DNA of 64,000 bases, from assembly GCF_000621965.1 (NCBI RefSeq), contig NZ_KK211376.1:115051-179050 (forward strand), written 5' to 3'. The translations under genes were made by a program, and so were the position numbers. Source of the DNA: Methanobrevibacter wolinii SH (lineage in GTDB: Archaea > Methanobacteriota > Methanobacteria > Methanobacteriales > Methanobacteriaceae). Below the pieces are notes generated by a model. It saw nothing but the letters and a program-made list of their open reading frames with translations, did no database searches and was not told the origin of the DNA. Shown piece by piece: positions 1 to 9,167 of the stretch; position 1 is the first letter of the stretch, and every line of letters starts with the position of its first letter.

Positions 1-1
1 A

Positions 2-976
2 AAAGAAGAAAAACCAGAACCAACAGAAATAAAAACAACAAACGAAGAAAAACCATTTGAACTTAAAACTAAATCAACTGAAGCACATATTTCACAAGAA
101 CCTATTGAAGCTCAACATCAAAATATTATTAATGAAACTAGAAAAGCTTCACAAACAGAAACAAATAATGTAACTATTGATGATTATAATGAACCAGAAA
201 AAGCTAAAGAATTTATAGATGCTCCACTTAAAAGTGTTAAAGGAACATTTAACTCAATAAAATCAACATTCTTAAGTCATGATAAAGATAAAGAAGAAGA
301 TGAGATTAATCCAGAATTAAGAGATAATCTTAACAGTTATACAAACGATGCAGTTCTTGAAGAAATCTTAAATGATAATTCTACAGAAGAAGATTATTAT
401 GATGATAATGATGAATTCGTAGCAATTACACCATTACATGATCCAGAAGAAATTAGACAATATGAAGAAAGCTTAAACAACAATTATGATACTAATGATG
501 TTTTCAATAATATAAATAGTGATACTACAGAATTAACTCCTGAAGAAATTTCATACTTTGATAATTTAGAAGAAGAATTTAATGATGAACTTAACCAAAA
601 TGAAAAAAACAAATATGTTGCATCTAAAACTGATGACATGAAAATTACTGTAGGTAATAAACCAAAAGTAAAACCAGTAAGTAACAAAAAAATGAAACCA
701 TCAGAAAGATTCCATAAAGAATACCAAGGACATAAAGTTGAACCTAAAAAAGAAAAAACTACAAATAAAACACCAGTTAACAAAGATGATGGTGAATCAG
801 TTGTTAATATACAAGGTGTAAACCACACACTAAAAAGAGGTATGAGTATTATTTACCAACATCATGGTGAGAAATATGGTAGTTCTATCCATAGTGTAAA
901 TGGAGATAATATTAATGTTACTTATAGAGGTAAAAAAATCTGGATTAAAGCAGATAAAATTACCAAAGTATTTTAA
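2..976 (+). CDS. C-terminal part of an acidic, low-complexity protein (5' end outside window)
   Basis: An open frame runs from the first bases of the window to a TAA at 974-976, so the start codon lies upstream. About 324 residues are visible. The first 210 or so are rich in Glu, Asp, Asn and Lys with no recognisable fold. After residue 213 comes a Pro/Lys-rich linker, and the last 55 residues look like a compact beta-rich module (GVNHTLKRGMS, then NVTYRGKKIWIKADKI). I do not recognise the family. The pattern, a long disordered acidic region capped by a small folded domain, could be a scaffold or the cytoplasmic part of a larger protein. An ATG at 638 would give only the last 112 residues, but the same frame stays open far upstream with the same codon use, so that start is unlikely. 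Confidence 0.7.
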   Translation, partial: KEEKPEPTEIKTTNEEKPFELKTKSTEAHISQEPIEAQHQNIINETRKASQTETNNVTIDDYNEPEKAKEFIDAPLKSVKGTFNSIKSTFLSHDKDKEEDEINPELRDNLNSYTNDAVLEEILNDNSTEEDYYDDNDEFVAITPLHDPEEIRQYEESLNNNYDTNDVFNNINSDTTELTPEEISYFDNLEEEFNDELNQNEKNKYVASKTDDMKITVGNKPKVKPVSNKKMKPSERFHKEYQGHKVEPKKEKTTNKTPVNKDDGESVVNIQGVNHTLKRGMSIIYQHHGEKYGSSIHSVNGDNINVTYRGKKIWIKADKITKVF

Positions 977-1452
977 ACACGATGAATTTTATTAAATAAA
1001 ATTCATTCAACTTTCTTTTTCTAAAAAAATATTAAAATTAAATCAATTATATATAAATAAATATTTACTAACTTTTTCTAATTTAAAATATTTTAAAATT
1101 AATTTACTTAAAAATTAATTATTTTAAAGCATTTCTATTTTTAAATCTAAAAAAATTGTTATATCTTTAGAATCCATTTTTTTAAAAGTTAAAAAAATAT
1201 TTTATATTTTAATAATAAATCGATTAAAAAATTAAAATTAAGAAAAATCATAAAAGTTAGAGTTTATATGTATTTATAGATAAAAAATAAAGTATGAAAA
1301 TAGAACATATAATTATATTAAAATTATGAATAAATATAATAAAATAAAATAATTAACTACTATTCTAATAGATTATTACATAAAGTAAAATAATAAGAAA
1401 AATTTAAAGATAAATTAAAAATTCATTTAATAAAATTAAATCTATTAAAAGA

Positions 1453-1537
1453 CTGTTTTTTATAATAATATAAATGGTATATATAGCTGAAATTTAAATT
1501 TAAAAAAGTTTTTTAGAAAATTAGAAGGATTTCAACA
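1453..1537 (+). repeat. Degenerate copy of the TTGAAA/TTTCAAC intergenic element
   Basis: The left part (CTGTTTTTTATAATAATATAA) and right end (TTAGAAGGATTTCAAC) match the ends of the better copies at 8014 and 62795, but the left TTGAAAT is missing and the middle is diverged. Probably a decayed copy. Confidence 0.4.
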
Positions 1538-1560
1538 TGAATAAAAAAATAAGAAAATAA

Positions 1561-1672
1561 ACTAATAAAATTATAAAATACTATAAAATTAAGCTCTAAA
1601 AAATAAAAAAAAATAAACTAATAAAATTATAAAATACTATAAAATTAAGCTCTAAAAAATAAAAAAATAAAT
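1561..1672. repeat. Two tandem copies of a 56-bp unit
   Basis: The unit beginning ACTAATAAAATTATAAAATA at 1561 is repeated from 1617 almost without change. It includes the non-homopolymer segment TTAAGCTCTAAAAAATAAA, so it is not just AT drift. The high identity suggests a recent local duplication. Confidence 0.8.
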
Positions 1673-1788
1673 TTAAAAATCAAAGAATCTAAATTAAATA
1701 AGTTTCTATTCATATACCAAAAATTAATATTAAACAAATTATCAATTAATATTATTAATTTCTTATAAAAACAAAAGAGATATGAAAT

Positions 1789-2745
1789 ATGAATTATAAT
1801 AAAGAAAATGCAATCTTAATATCCATCCCTTCATTTGGATTAGCTTTAGGAGTGTTTTCATTAGGTAATCTTCTAAAACAATATTCACCACTAGTTTTAA
1901 TAATATGTGGAATAATTGGACTTATCTTAATTTCACATTCTATAAGTAAATTTATCAAATATCCAGAAAGGCTTAAAATAAAACTAAAAAATCCAATAGC
2001 AATTGGAATGCTTGGAACATTTCCCATGGGTCTTATGATGTTTAGTACATATATTGAAAAGTTTATACCAAAAATTTCACTTGGATTATGGTTATTTGCA
2101 ATAATAATACAATTAATTTTAACAATATATTTTACATTTTGGATATTACCTAAACTAAAACTTAAAGATATTTATAGTAGTATTTTAATTTCATATGTAG
2201 GAGTTTCAATGATAAGTATAACATCTCCTTATTATGGTTTAGAAAATACAATAGGCCATTTTTTTATAATTATGGGAATAATATCTATGATTATTTTATA
2301 TATAATTCTTATGTATAGATATATTAAAATTCCTATACCTGATCCAATTAAACCAATAATTGCAATACTCGCTGCACCTATTATTGTTTTAGTTGGGTAT
2401 TTAACAGTTGTTCAAAATATTAATTTTTGGATTGTAGTACCTATCTATTTATTTACAACTTGTTGGTATGTTTATATAATATATAAAATAATAAGGTATT
2501 ATTTAGATTTTAATTGGTTACCAAATCATGCTGCATATACGTTTACATTAGCTATTAATGCAACAGCTGGAAAAATGTTTTATAATTATTTATTAAGTAT
2601 TAATATAAATATTATGCCATTATATTACTTTGCAATATTTCAATTAATAGCTGCAATAAGTATTATTATAATAGAATTATATAAATTTGGAGAATTTGTT
2701 TTTACAAATAAAATTAATGGATTTATAAAAATAAAAAAGAATTAA
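1789..2745 (+). CDS. TDT-family transporter (tellurite-resistance/dicarboxylate type)
   Basis: A 318-residue polytopic membrane protein with about ten hydrophobic segments. The middle of each half and the C-terminal motif PNHAAYTFTLAINATAGKMF fit the tellurite-resistance/dicarboxylate transporter (TDT, TehA/SLAC1) family, which carries anions such as malate, sulfite or nitrate, or acts as an anion channel. The substrate cannot be read from the sequence. The ATG at 1781 hits a stop after five codons, so 1789 is the start; an AGAGAT lies just upstream. A YnfA-like gene follows after 51 bp and may be co-transcribed. Family assignment is fairly secure, transport role is inferred. Confidence 0.72.
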   Translation: MNYNKENAILISIPSFGLALGVFSLGNLLKQYSPLVLIICGIIGLILISHSISKFIKYPERLKIKLKNPIAIGMLGTFPMGLMMFSTYIEKFIPKISLGLWLFAIIIQLILTIYFTFWILPKLKLKDIYSSILISYVGVSMISITSPYYGLENTIGHFFIIMGIISMIILYIILMYRYIKIPIPDPIKPIIAILAAPIIVLVGYLTVVQNINFWIVVPIYLFTTCWYVYIIYKIIRYYLDFNWLPNHAAYTFTLAINATAGKMFYNYLLSININIMPLYYFAIFQLIAAISIIIIELYKFGEFVFTNKINGFIKIKKN

Positions 2746-2796
2746 TAAAAAAATATTAATATTAAATCAAGAATTATTAAAAATAAGAGGTTAAAC

Positions 2797-3120
2797 ATGT
2801 TAATAGACACCATAAAATCTTTAATCTTTTTCATAATAGCAGGATTCTTTGAAATAGGTGGTGGATATCTTATATGGTCTTGGATTAGGGAGGGAAAAAG
2901 TTTTAGCTTTGCAATATTAGGAGCTATTTTACTTATATTATATGGAATTATTCCAACATTTCAACCTGCAAATTTCGGAAGAGTTTATGCTGCATATGGT
3001 GGAATATTTATTGCACTTTCAGTTTTATGGGGTTGGAAAATAGATAATGTACAACCAGACCAATTTGATATAATTGGGATGTGTATTGCATTAATAGGAG
3101 TATTCATTATAATGTACTGA
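2797..3120 (+). CDS. YnfA/UPF0060 family small membrane protein
   Basis: 107 residues with four predicted transmembrane helices. The signature LQ/F-QPANFGRVYAAYGGIFIALSVLWGW followed by PDQFDIIGMCIALIGVFII is diagnostic of the UPF0060/YnfA family, distant relatives of small multidrug resistance transporters. AGAGG precedes the ATG at a normal distance. It lies 51 bp after the TDT transporter on the same strand. Its function in archaea is not established, and a role in efflux is inferred from family resemblance only. Length equals that of bacterial members. Confidence 0.85.
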   Translation: MLIDTIKSLIFFIIAGFFEIGGGYLIWSWIREGKSFSFAILGAILLILYGIIPTFQPANFGRVYAAYGGIFIALSVLWGWKIDNVQPDQFDIIGMCIALIGVFIIMY

Positions 3121-3438
3121 CCAAGAGCAAGTTAAAATTAAAATAAAATTAGTTTTATTAAAATCATTTTAATTTTTTAAAATAAAACATTAAATTTAAT
3201 TTCAAAATATTAATACTGTTAAATTATTATAAAAAACTAAGATTTCAAAGATTCAAAATAGCTATAAAAAAAATAGAAAATAAAAAAATTAAAAATTATA
3301 AATTTAAAAAAAAAAATAATTTATTGAAATTTAATAATTTAAGATAAAATTTATCTAAATTTTAAAATTAATAAAATCTAATAAATTAAAGCTTTAAGTA
3401 AATAATTTTTCAAAAAGATTCAATAAATAATAAATTAA
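3121..3438. other. Spacer between convergent genes
   Basis: 318 bp between a plus-strand and a minus-strand gene. It must hold terminators for both, and several T-runs are present on each strand. A weak ATTTATTGAAA motif at about 3319 resembles one end of the dispersed element, but no clear partner end is seen. Confidence 0.4.
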
Positions 3439-5112
3439 TTATTTATGTGCATAATAAAAAATTAATTCATCATCTTTAATTTCATCAAGACGTGCAAAAC
3501 CAACTCTTTCTAATTGGACAATATCTCCAACTTTAAGGTTTTCACAATCTTTTTCACAAAATCCTTCAATAACTGAAGCATCATCCATAATAACTTTAGA
3601 TTTAATAGCTTCTTGACTTGGTACAAATTGAATGATTTTAGCTTTTTCTGCTTTAGCATCCTCAAAAGATTCACTGTGGAATATAACTTCTCCATCTTTA
3701 ATATCAACATTAATTAAATCCATTAAACGTACAATCCCCTCTTTAAAATCATCTTTAGAAATATATACAGAACCTTCAAAATTTAATATTCTATTTCCTC
3801 TATCTGGAAAATCAGGATGTAATTCTTTTTCTAATTTAATTTCTTTATATTCTTTAGGACAATCTTTAATATCTACTTTTACAGGATTACCAACAAAGAA
3901 ATACCTATTTGCTTTATCTTCAATAAGTTTTCTATTTAAACCATATATTTTTTTCCAACTTACTGCTGAATCAGACATTTTTACTCCAATTTCAACCATT
4001 AAATTCCAAATAGCTTTAGCTTGAATACCTCTTCTTCTAATAGCTCTTAAAGTTCCAAGTCTTGGATCAGACCATGAAGAATATTTACCTGATTCAATTC
4101 CTTCTTTAGCTTTAGATGTACTTAATGCAACATCTTCCATTTTAAGTCTACCATAATGAATAAACTCAGGAGTTTCCCAACCCATGTGATCATATAAATA
4201 TTTTTGTTTTTCACTATTTGCCATATGATCTTTTCCTCTTAAAACATGAGTCATGCCCATTAAATGATCATCAACAGATACTGAAAAATTCATCATAGGA
4301 TATACTCTGTATTTATTACCAAGTCTAGGATGTTCTTCATCAACAAGACGGAATGCAACCCAATCACGTATAGCTGGATTTTTATGATTAATATCAGTTT
4401 TAACTCTTAATACTGCAGAACCTGCTTCCATATTAGGGAAATCTTTCCATAATTTAAGGTTTTCTTCAACAGAATTATTCCTATGGGGACAAGGTTCACA
4501 ATTATCTTTAAGTTTTTTAAATTCTTTACCATCACAAGTACACATATATGCTTTTCCACGTTTAATTAATTCTTCAGCATATTTATAATATATTTCAAAT
4601 CTATCAGATTGATAGTATACCTCATCAGGTTCAATACCTAACCATTTAAGATCTTCTTGAATCATATCATAAGCAGGAGGATATACTCTTTTAGGGTCAG
4701 TATCTTCAATTCTTAAAATAAATTTTCCACCATATTTTTTAACATAAGCACCATTAGGAACTGCTGCTCTTGCATGTCCAATATGTAAAGGTCCACTAGG
4801 GTTAGGTGCAAAACGCATTACAACATTTTCATGAGAACCCAGTAATTCTTCTAAACCTTCACGTTTAACTTGTTTTTTCTCTTTAACAACAACACCTAAT
4901 CTTTCCATTTCTTTATGTTGTTCTTCTTCAGATAAATCATTAACTTTTGCTACAATTTTAGCACTTAAAGGACCAATTTCTTTAGCACGTGATCTAAGTT
5001 CTGCTTCTTGAGACATTATAGAACCCATAACTGCTTTAGGACTAGCACTACCTTTATGTTTTGTAGCATTTAACAAAGCATGTTTATATACAATATTTTC
5101 TAATTCATCCAT
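3439..5112 (-). CDS. gltX: Glutamyl-tRNA synthetase (archaeal type)
   Basis: 557 residues. It charges tRNA-Glu (and, in archaea, tRNA-Gln, which is then amidated). An N-terminal helical extension of about 95 residues precedes the class I catalytic core with PNPSGPLHIGHARAA (HIGH motif, near residue 105) and DTDPKRVYP. The KMSKS-equivalent loop reads LSTSKAKEGI. A beta-barrel anticodon-binding domain of the GlnRS type closes the protein, as usual for archaeal GluRS. A cysteine set (CTCDGKEF...CEPCPHR) in the core is a likely zinc site. The GTGAT just upstream of ATG 5112 is the ribosome binding site. It is transcribed divergently from the methyltransferase at 5574. Confidence 0.97.
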   Translation of the reverse strand: MDELENIVYKHALLNATKHKGSASPKAVMGSIMSQEAELRSRAKEIGPLSAKIVAKVNDLSEEEQHKEMERLGVVVKEKKQVKREGLEELLGSHENVVMRFAPNPSGPLHIGHARAAVPNGAYVKKYGGKFILRIEDTDPKRVYPPAYDMIQEDLKWLGIEPDEVYYQSDRFEIYYKYAEELIKRGKAYMCTCDGKEFKKLKDNCEPCPHRNNSVEENLKLWKDFPNMEAGSAVLRVKTDINHKNPAIRDWVAFRLVDEEHPRLGNKYRVYPMMNFSVSVDDHLMGMTHVLRGKDHMANSEKQKYLYDHMGWETPEFIHYGRLKMEDVALSTSKAKEGIESGKYSSWSDPRLGTLRAIRRRGIQAKAIWNLMVEIGVKMSDSAVSWKKIYGLNRKLIEDKANRYFFVGNPVKVDIKDCPKEYKEIKLEKELHPDFPDRGNRILNFEGSVYISKDDFKEGIVRLMDLINVDIKDGEVIFHSESFEDAKAEKAKIIQFVPSQEAIKSKVIMDDASVIEGFCEKDCENLKVGDIVQLERVGFARLDEIKDDELIFYYAHK

Positions 5113-5573
5113 TATATCACATTAAATAATTAAAAATAATAATTTTTAAATAAATACGCCACTTTAAAAATAGCTAATAAGAAGATATTTATTTAAAATA
5201 AAATCAGTTTATAAAATTTTAATAAAAATATTTATAAAAATACAATATTATTTTTAATCTACTAAATATATAAATATTTAATTTTTAAAAATATCTTAAA
5301 CAAAAAATTAAAAAACATTATCTTAAAACAATAAATAAAAAATAAAACCTGTTAAAAACTTTTTATAATAATTTAAACAGTATTAATACCTAAAAATTAA
5401 AATTAAAATTATTTATAATAATTTAAACATTATTAATACGTAAAAAAAATAAAATCAAAAAACATATCCTAAAAATTAGTAAATTTCAAGAAGGCCAAAA
5501 ATATAATAAAATAATCAAATTAATTTATAAGATTTAATAAAAATATTAATAATTAAAAATAGAAGGGAAGAAA
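5113..5573. other. Divergent promoter region with a repeat element
   Basis: 460 bp between divergent genes, so it carries promoters for gltX (minus) and the methyltransferase (plus). Most of the plus-strand half is taken by a long, internally duplicated copy of the dispersed element (5348-5496). Confidence 0.5.
5348..5496 (+). repeat. Dispersed element, long form with internal duplication
   Basis: It starts CCTGTTAAAAACTTTTTATA and ends TCCTAAAAATTAGTAAATTTC, matching the ends of the other copies. The inner block TTTATAATAATTTAAACA followed by TATTAATAC occurs twice, near 5361 and 5412, which makes this copy about 50 bp longer than the standard form. The terminal repeat is imperfect. Confidence 0.55.
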
Positions 5574-6404
5574 ATGAATAAAGATAAACATTATATTAAA
5601 AGTCCAGAAGACATTGATTGGGAATATTTTTGGGGTAAACAATTAGAAAGAAAAAAAGACCGTAAAAAAGATTGGAATAAAGCTGCACCTCATTTTCATA
5701 AAAGTAATTTAAGAGATGATTATAAAACTGCACTTCTTAAAAAACTAGATATTTTAAGTAAAAACGATACAGTTTTAGATATTGGTTGTGGAGAAGGAAC
5801 TATTACAATACCAATAGCTAAAAAAGTAAAAAGTGTTACAGGAATAGATTCTGCAGAAAACATGCTTAAAATACTTAATGAAAAATCCAATAAAGAAAAT
5901 ATAAATAATGTAAATACTATTCTTAAACCAATTGAAGAAATTAGATATAAAGATATTGGAAATTATGATGTAGTAGTTGCATCAAGATCATTAAACAGTA
6001 TAATACCAATTAAAGAAACATTAAAAGAAATTAATAAAATAGCTAATAAATATGTTTTTATAACATTATTTGGACCAGAAAACTGGAAACTAGAGCGAGA
6101 ATTCCAAGAATACATTGGAAATGATCCTAAAGATTTTCCAGCATATACTTACTTAATTAATATATTATATAATATGGGAATTTATGCTAATGTAGAAAGA
6201 ATGGATATAGAATCATATAGAGAATATGATACTATTGAAGATGCAATGGACAATGGTAAATTTAGAGTAGATTTATTAAATGATGAAGAAATAGAAGAAT
6301 TAAAAATATATCTTAATAAAGTACTAAAAAAAGATCCAAAAACAGGAAAATTATATAATAAAAAAGATAAAGCAGACTGGATTTTGATTTGGTGGAAAAA
6401 ATAA
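5574..6404 (+). CDS. Class I SAM-dependent methyltransferase, substrate unknown
   Basis: 276 residues. An N-terminal charged segment (WEYFWGKQLERKKDRKKDWNK) precedes a Rossmann-type methyltransferase fold: motif I VLDIGCGEGTITIPIA (residues about 66-81), acidic motif II VTGIDSAENML, motif IV DVVVASRSLN, and a C-terminal part with several aromatic residues. This resembles a family of methanogen methyltransferases of unknown substrate. The neighbours give no hint: gltX is divergent and a TPR gene is convergent. The GAAGGGAAGAAA before the ATG supports the start. The acceptor could be a small molecule or a protein; I cannot decide. Confidence 0.8.
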   Translation: MNKDKHYIKSPEDIDWEYFWGKQLERKKDRKKDWNKAAPHFHKSNLRDDYKTALLKKLDILSKNDTVLDIGCGEGTITIPIAKKVKSVTGIDSAENMLKILNEKSNKENINNVNTILKPIEEIRYKDIGNYDVVVASRSLNSIIPIKETLKEINKIANKYVFITLFGPENWKLEREFQEYIGNDPKDFPAYTYLINILYNMGIYANVERMDIESYREYDTIEDAMDNGKFRVDLLNDEEIEELKIYLNKVLKKDPKTGKLYNKKDKADWILIWWKK

Positions 6405-6414
6405 TACTACTTAA

Positions 6415-6486
6415 GTTTTGTTGAAATCATTTATATATTTAAGAAATTAGTTATTCTATTAAATAAAATAAGTCTTTCAACAAAAC
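6415..6486. repeat. Short form of the dispersed element with perfect 12-bp terminal inverted repeats
   Basis: GTTTTGTTGAAA (6415-6426) and TTTCAACAAAAC (6475-6486) are exact reverse complements flanking 48 bp of AT-rich DNA. It lies between convergent genes, ten bases after one stop codon. Transcribed from either side it could fold into a hairpin, so it may double as a transcription end point. Confidence 0.8.
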
Positions 6487-6512
6487 CTAAATTTTAAAAA
6501 GAAAATAGAAAA

Positions 6513-7691
6513 TTAAAAATTATTTAAAAACTCCCTAAATTCAATTGCCTCTTCTAAAAGAGGATTAAAATTAAGTAATTTATTTATAGTTTTTATTGCA
6601 TTATCTAAATCACTTAATCTATAAAAAATTTTAGACTTTAATAATAAAAAATCTGAATTATTATAATCCATAGAAAGGAAGATATCACAAATTTTAATAG
6701 ATTCTTCAAAACGATTAAGTTCTAATAAAATACTTGCTTTTTTATAAATAAAATATTCACTAAAATCATATTTTAAAACTTCATTACAAGAATTTAAAGC
6801 TTCTTCAAGCTTATTTAAATAGATTAAAGAATTAATCTTATAAAACCATATTTCAATATTTAATGGATTAGAAATTAAAACATGATTTGATGCTTTTAAT
6901 GTATTTTTAAAATCTCCAAGAATATAAGATAACTTAGTTTTAAGTTCCCAAGAATCATTATAATCACAAATATCTAAAGATTGATTTATAATATTAAGAG
7001 AATCTTCATATTTTTCCATATTATAAAGAATTAAAGCCTTATAATACAATAAATCATACCTAATTTTAATATTTAAAGCATTATTAATACTATTTAATGC
7101 TTCATTAAATCGTCCAATATAATTTAAAATAATTGCTTTATTTAATAATGCATAAAGATTGGTTTTAATAGATAAAGATTTATTAAAAGCATTTAATGCA
7201 TTATCCATAAAATTTAATAATCTATAAGAATTAGCAATATTATTATATATTTTATAATTAGAATTATCTAGTTTAGATGCTTTTATAAATGAATTTAATG
7301 CTTCTTCATACATATTCATAGAAGTTAATACTTTACCTTTATTAAGCCATAAAACGGATAAATCTTTATCAAATTTAATTCCATTATTATATGATTTTAA
7401 TGCTTTTAAATTATTATTTAAAACATAAAAATAAAAATTACCAATTCTTAACCAAATATAAGAATCTAAGCAATTAGAGTTAAATAATTCATCATAAATT
7501 ATTGAAGATTCACTTAGTCTACCTAATTTATAAAGTGACTTAGCTTTTCCAAGAAGTGCTTTTGAAAAATTTTCATCACATATTAATGATTCATTAAAAA
7601 AAGATAATGCTTTTTCATATTGTTTTCTTTTATATGCAAATTTTCCTTTTTTAAATAATTCTTCTTTAGTATTTTCTATTTCAATTCCCAT
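6513..7691 (-). CDS. Tetratricopeptide (TPR) repeat protein
   Basis: 392 residues made almost wholly of TPR-like 34-residue helical hairpins, about ten or eleven of them, with the typical A-L-x-x-F/Y-N-x-x-L-x-I/L pattern (for example YEKALSFFNESLICDENFSKALLGKAKSLYKLG). No signal peptide or membrane segment is seen, so it should be a cytoplasmic protein-protein interaction scaffold. TPR proteins are numerous in Methanobacteriales and their partners are mostly unknown. A GTTGAT ribosome binding site precedes ATG 7691. Lys/Asn richness follows the AT-rich genome. Confidence 0.85.
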   Translation of the reverse strand: MGIEIENTKEELFKKGKFAYKRKQYEKALSFFNESLICDENFSKALLGKAKSLYKLGRLSESSIIYDELFNSNCLDSYIWLRIGNFYFYVLNNNLKALKSYNNGIKFDKDLSVLWLNKGKVLTSMNMYEEALNSFIKASKLDNSNYKIYNNIANSYRLLNFMDNALNAFNKSLSIKTNLYALLNKAIILNYIGRFNEALNSINNALNIKIRYDLLYYKALILYNMEKYEDSLNIINQSLDICDYNDSWELKTKLSYILGDFKNTLKASNHVLISNPLNIEIWFYKINSLIYLNKLEEALNSCNEVLKYDFSEYFIYKKASILLELNRFEESIKICDIFLSMDYNNSDFLLLKSKIFYRLSDLDNAIKTINKLLNFNPLLEEAIEFREFLNNF

Positions 7692-7880
7692 AATATCAAC
7701 TAAATGTTAATAATATAAAATTCCATTTTTAAAATATATTAAACTATAGACAGCATTTGAAAAGTAAAAACTATAAAAAAACCTATTTAATATAAAATAA
7801 AAATTAAAACTAAAAAAAAATAGTTTTACTAAAAACCTATTTAATATAAAATAAAGTTTAGTTTATTTAAAAAAATAATA

Positions 7881-7970
7881 TCTATTGAAATTCTGTTTTT
7901 ATATGAATTTAAACAAAATTTAATAATTTAAAAAAAGTTAATTCTAAAAATTAAGGAAATTTCAACAAAA
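7881..7970 (+). repeat. Dispersed element, copy A of a pair
   Basis: It begins TCTATTGAAATTCTG and ends AAGGAAATTTCAACAAAA. It has the same orientation as the next copy 44 bp downstream. The inner TATATGAATTTAAACAAAA also aligns with the family; the rest is diverged. Confidence 0.65.
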
Positions 7971-8013
7971 CCCAATATAAAAATTAAAAAAGTAGTCTTT
8001 TAATAAAAAAATA

Positions 8014-8119
8014 AGGTCTGTTGAAATCCTATTTTTTATAAAAATTTAAACAGTAATTAATACTGGAAAATCAATTTTAAGAAAGTCTATTCTAAAAATT
8101 TTGAGGAATTCAACAAAGC
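8014..8119 (+). repeat. Dispersed element, best full-length copy
   Basis: The left end is TCTGTTGAAATCC and the right end is GAGGAATTCAACAAAG. Its interior (CTATTTTTTATAAAAATTTA, TTAATACT, AATCAATTTTAAGAAAGT) matches the reverse complements of the copies at 45732 and 48093 at most positions. This is the clearest evidence that the family is real and not chance AT-rich similarity. Confidence 0.85.
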
Positions 8120-8171
8120 CAAAAAAAATATAAAAAATTTAATTAAAAAATATAGAAAAAATCAATTAAAA

Positions 8172-9167
8172 CTAAGATTTTCTTTCAATTACAAAGTCTG
8201 CTAACATACTAAGAGCATTTTTACTTGAAGAATCAGGTAAAATATTAAGTATTTCTTTTGCTTTATTAACATTTTCTAAAGCAAGATCGTGAGCATATTT
8301 AATTGAACCATATTTATTAAATAAATCAATAGCTTTATTTACATCTTCTATAGGTGAATTTTGATCTTCTAAGATTTTAATAAGTGTTTGTTTATCTTCA
8401 TCATTAGCTTCATTTAATGCTTTAACAACCATTAAAGTCATTTTTCCTTCAGCAATATCACTACCAACAGGTTTACCTAAATCTTCTTCATCACTAATTA
8501 CATCAAGGTAGTCATCTTGAATTTGGAATGCTAAACCTATAGCTTTACCATATTCATACATTGCATCAATAATTTCTTGATTTGCTCCACCTAAAATAGC
8601 TCCTGCTTCACATGCTCCAGCAATAAGAGCTCCTGTTTTTTTGAAAATCATATTTAAATATTCATCTTCATTAACATCAAAGTTACCTTCAAATCCCATA
8701 TCAGAAGCTTGACCTTCACAAATTTTTACACATGCGTCTGCTACAACACTTAAAGCATTAGCAACACGTTCTGGATGTACATTATCTTCTTTAGAAGAGA
8801 TAACAAGTTCAAATGCTTTTGAGAATAAGGTATCTCCTGCTAAAATAGCTAATGGTTCACCCCATACAGTATGTACTGATGGTTTACCTCTCCTCATATC
8901 ATCATCATCCATAATATCATCATGTATTAAAGAGAAAGTGTGAATAAGTTCAAATGCAGCAGCAGTTTTAAGTGCTTGTTCTTTAGAACCTCCAACTGCT
9001 TGAGTAGTTAAAAGAGTTAATGCAGGTCTTAACATTTTTCCACCTGCTTTTGTTAAATATATAGATGATTCTTGTAATTCTTTAGGATCAATAGTAGATA
9101 AATGATTCTCAATTACCTTTTTAACATCAATAGAATAATCTTTTAGAATATCTGTTACTTCTGACAT
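8172..9167 (-). CDS. idsA: Short-chain isoprenyl diphosphate synthase (FPP/GGPP synthase)
   Basis: 331 residues. It condenses IPP with allylic diphosphates to make farnesyl/geranylgeranyl diphosphate for archaeal ether lipids. It contains the first Asp-rich motif ([15 protein letters not shown]) and the second ([10 protein letters not shown]), plus [12 protein letters not shown] near the N-terminus. The frame is open to an ATG at 9230, but the ATG at 9167 is preceded by CTGGAGGCAATTT, an excellent ribosome binding site, and gives the normal family length, so I choose 9167. Two residues of bulk upstream of the first Asp motif set chain length in this family; I do not assign the product precisely. 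It follows rnj and fni on the same strand. Confidence 0.95.
   Translation of the reverse strand: MSEVTDILKDYSIDVKKVIENHLSTIDPKELQESSIYLTKAGGKMLRPALTLLTTQAVGGSKEQALKTAAAFELIHTFSLIHDDIMDDDDMRRGKPSVHTVWGEPLAILAGDTLFSKAFELVISSKEDNVHPERVANALSVVADACVKICEGQASDMGFEGNFDVNEDEYLNMIFKKTGALIAGACEAGAILGGANQEIIDAMYEYGKAIGLAFQIQDDYLDVISDEEDLGKPVGSDIAEGKMTLMVVKALNEANDEDKQTLIKILEDQNSPIEDVNKAIDLFNKYGSIKYAHDLALENVNKAKEILNILPDSSSKNALSMLADFVIERKS

Larger units (their letters stand above)
977..1788. other. AT-rich intergenic region
   Basis: About 810 bp without a credible gene. It holds a degenerate copy of the TTGAAA/TTTCAAC inverted-repeat element (about 1453-1537) and a 56-bp direct duplication (1561-1672). Upstream and downstream genes are both on the plus strand, so this spacer should contain a terminator for the first and a promoter for the second. 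I could not pick either with confidence in sequence this AT-rich. Confidence 0.6.
7692..8171. other. Repeat-rich intergenic region
   Basis: 480 bp downstream of the prenyl synthase and upstream of the TPR gene. It holds a 25-bp direct repeat (ACCTATTTAATATAAAATAA at about 7781 and 7835, period 54) and two copies of the dispersed element in the same orientation. No gene is visible. Confidence 0.6.
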
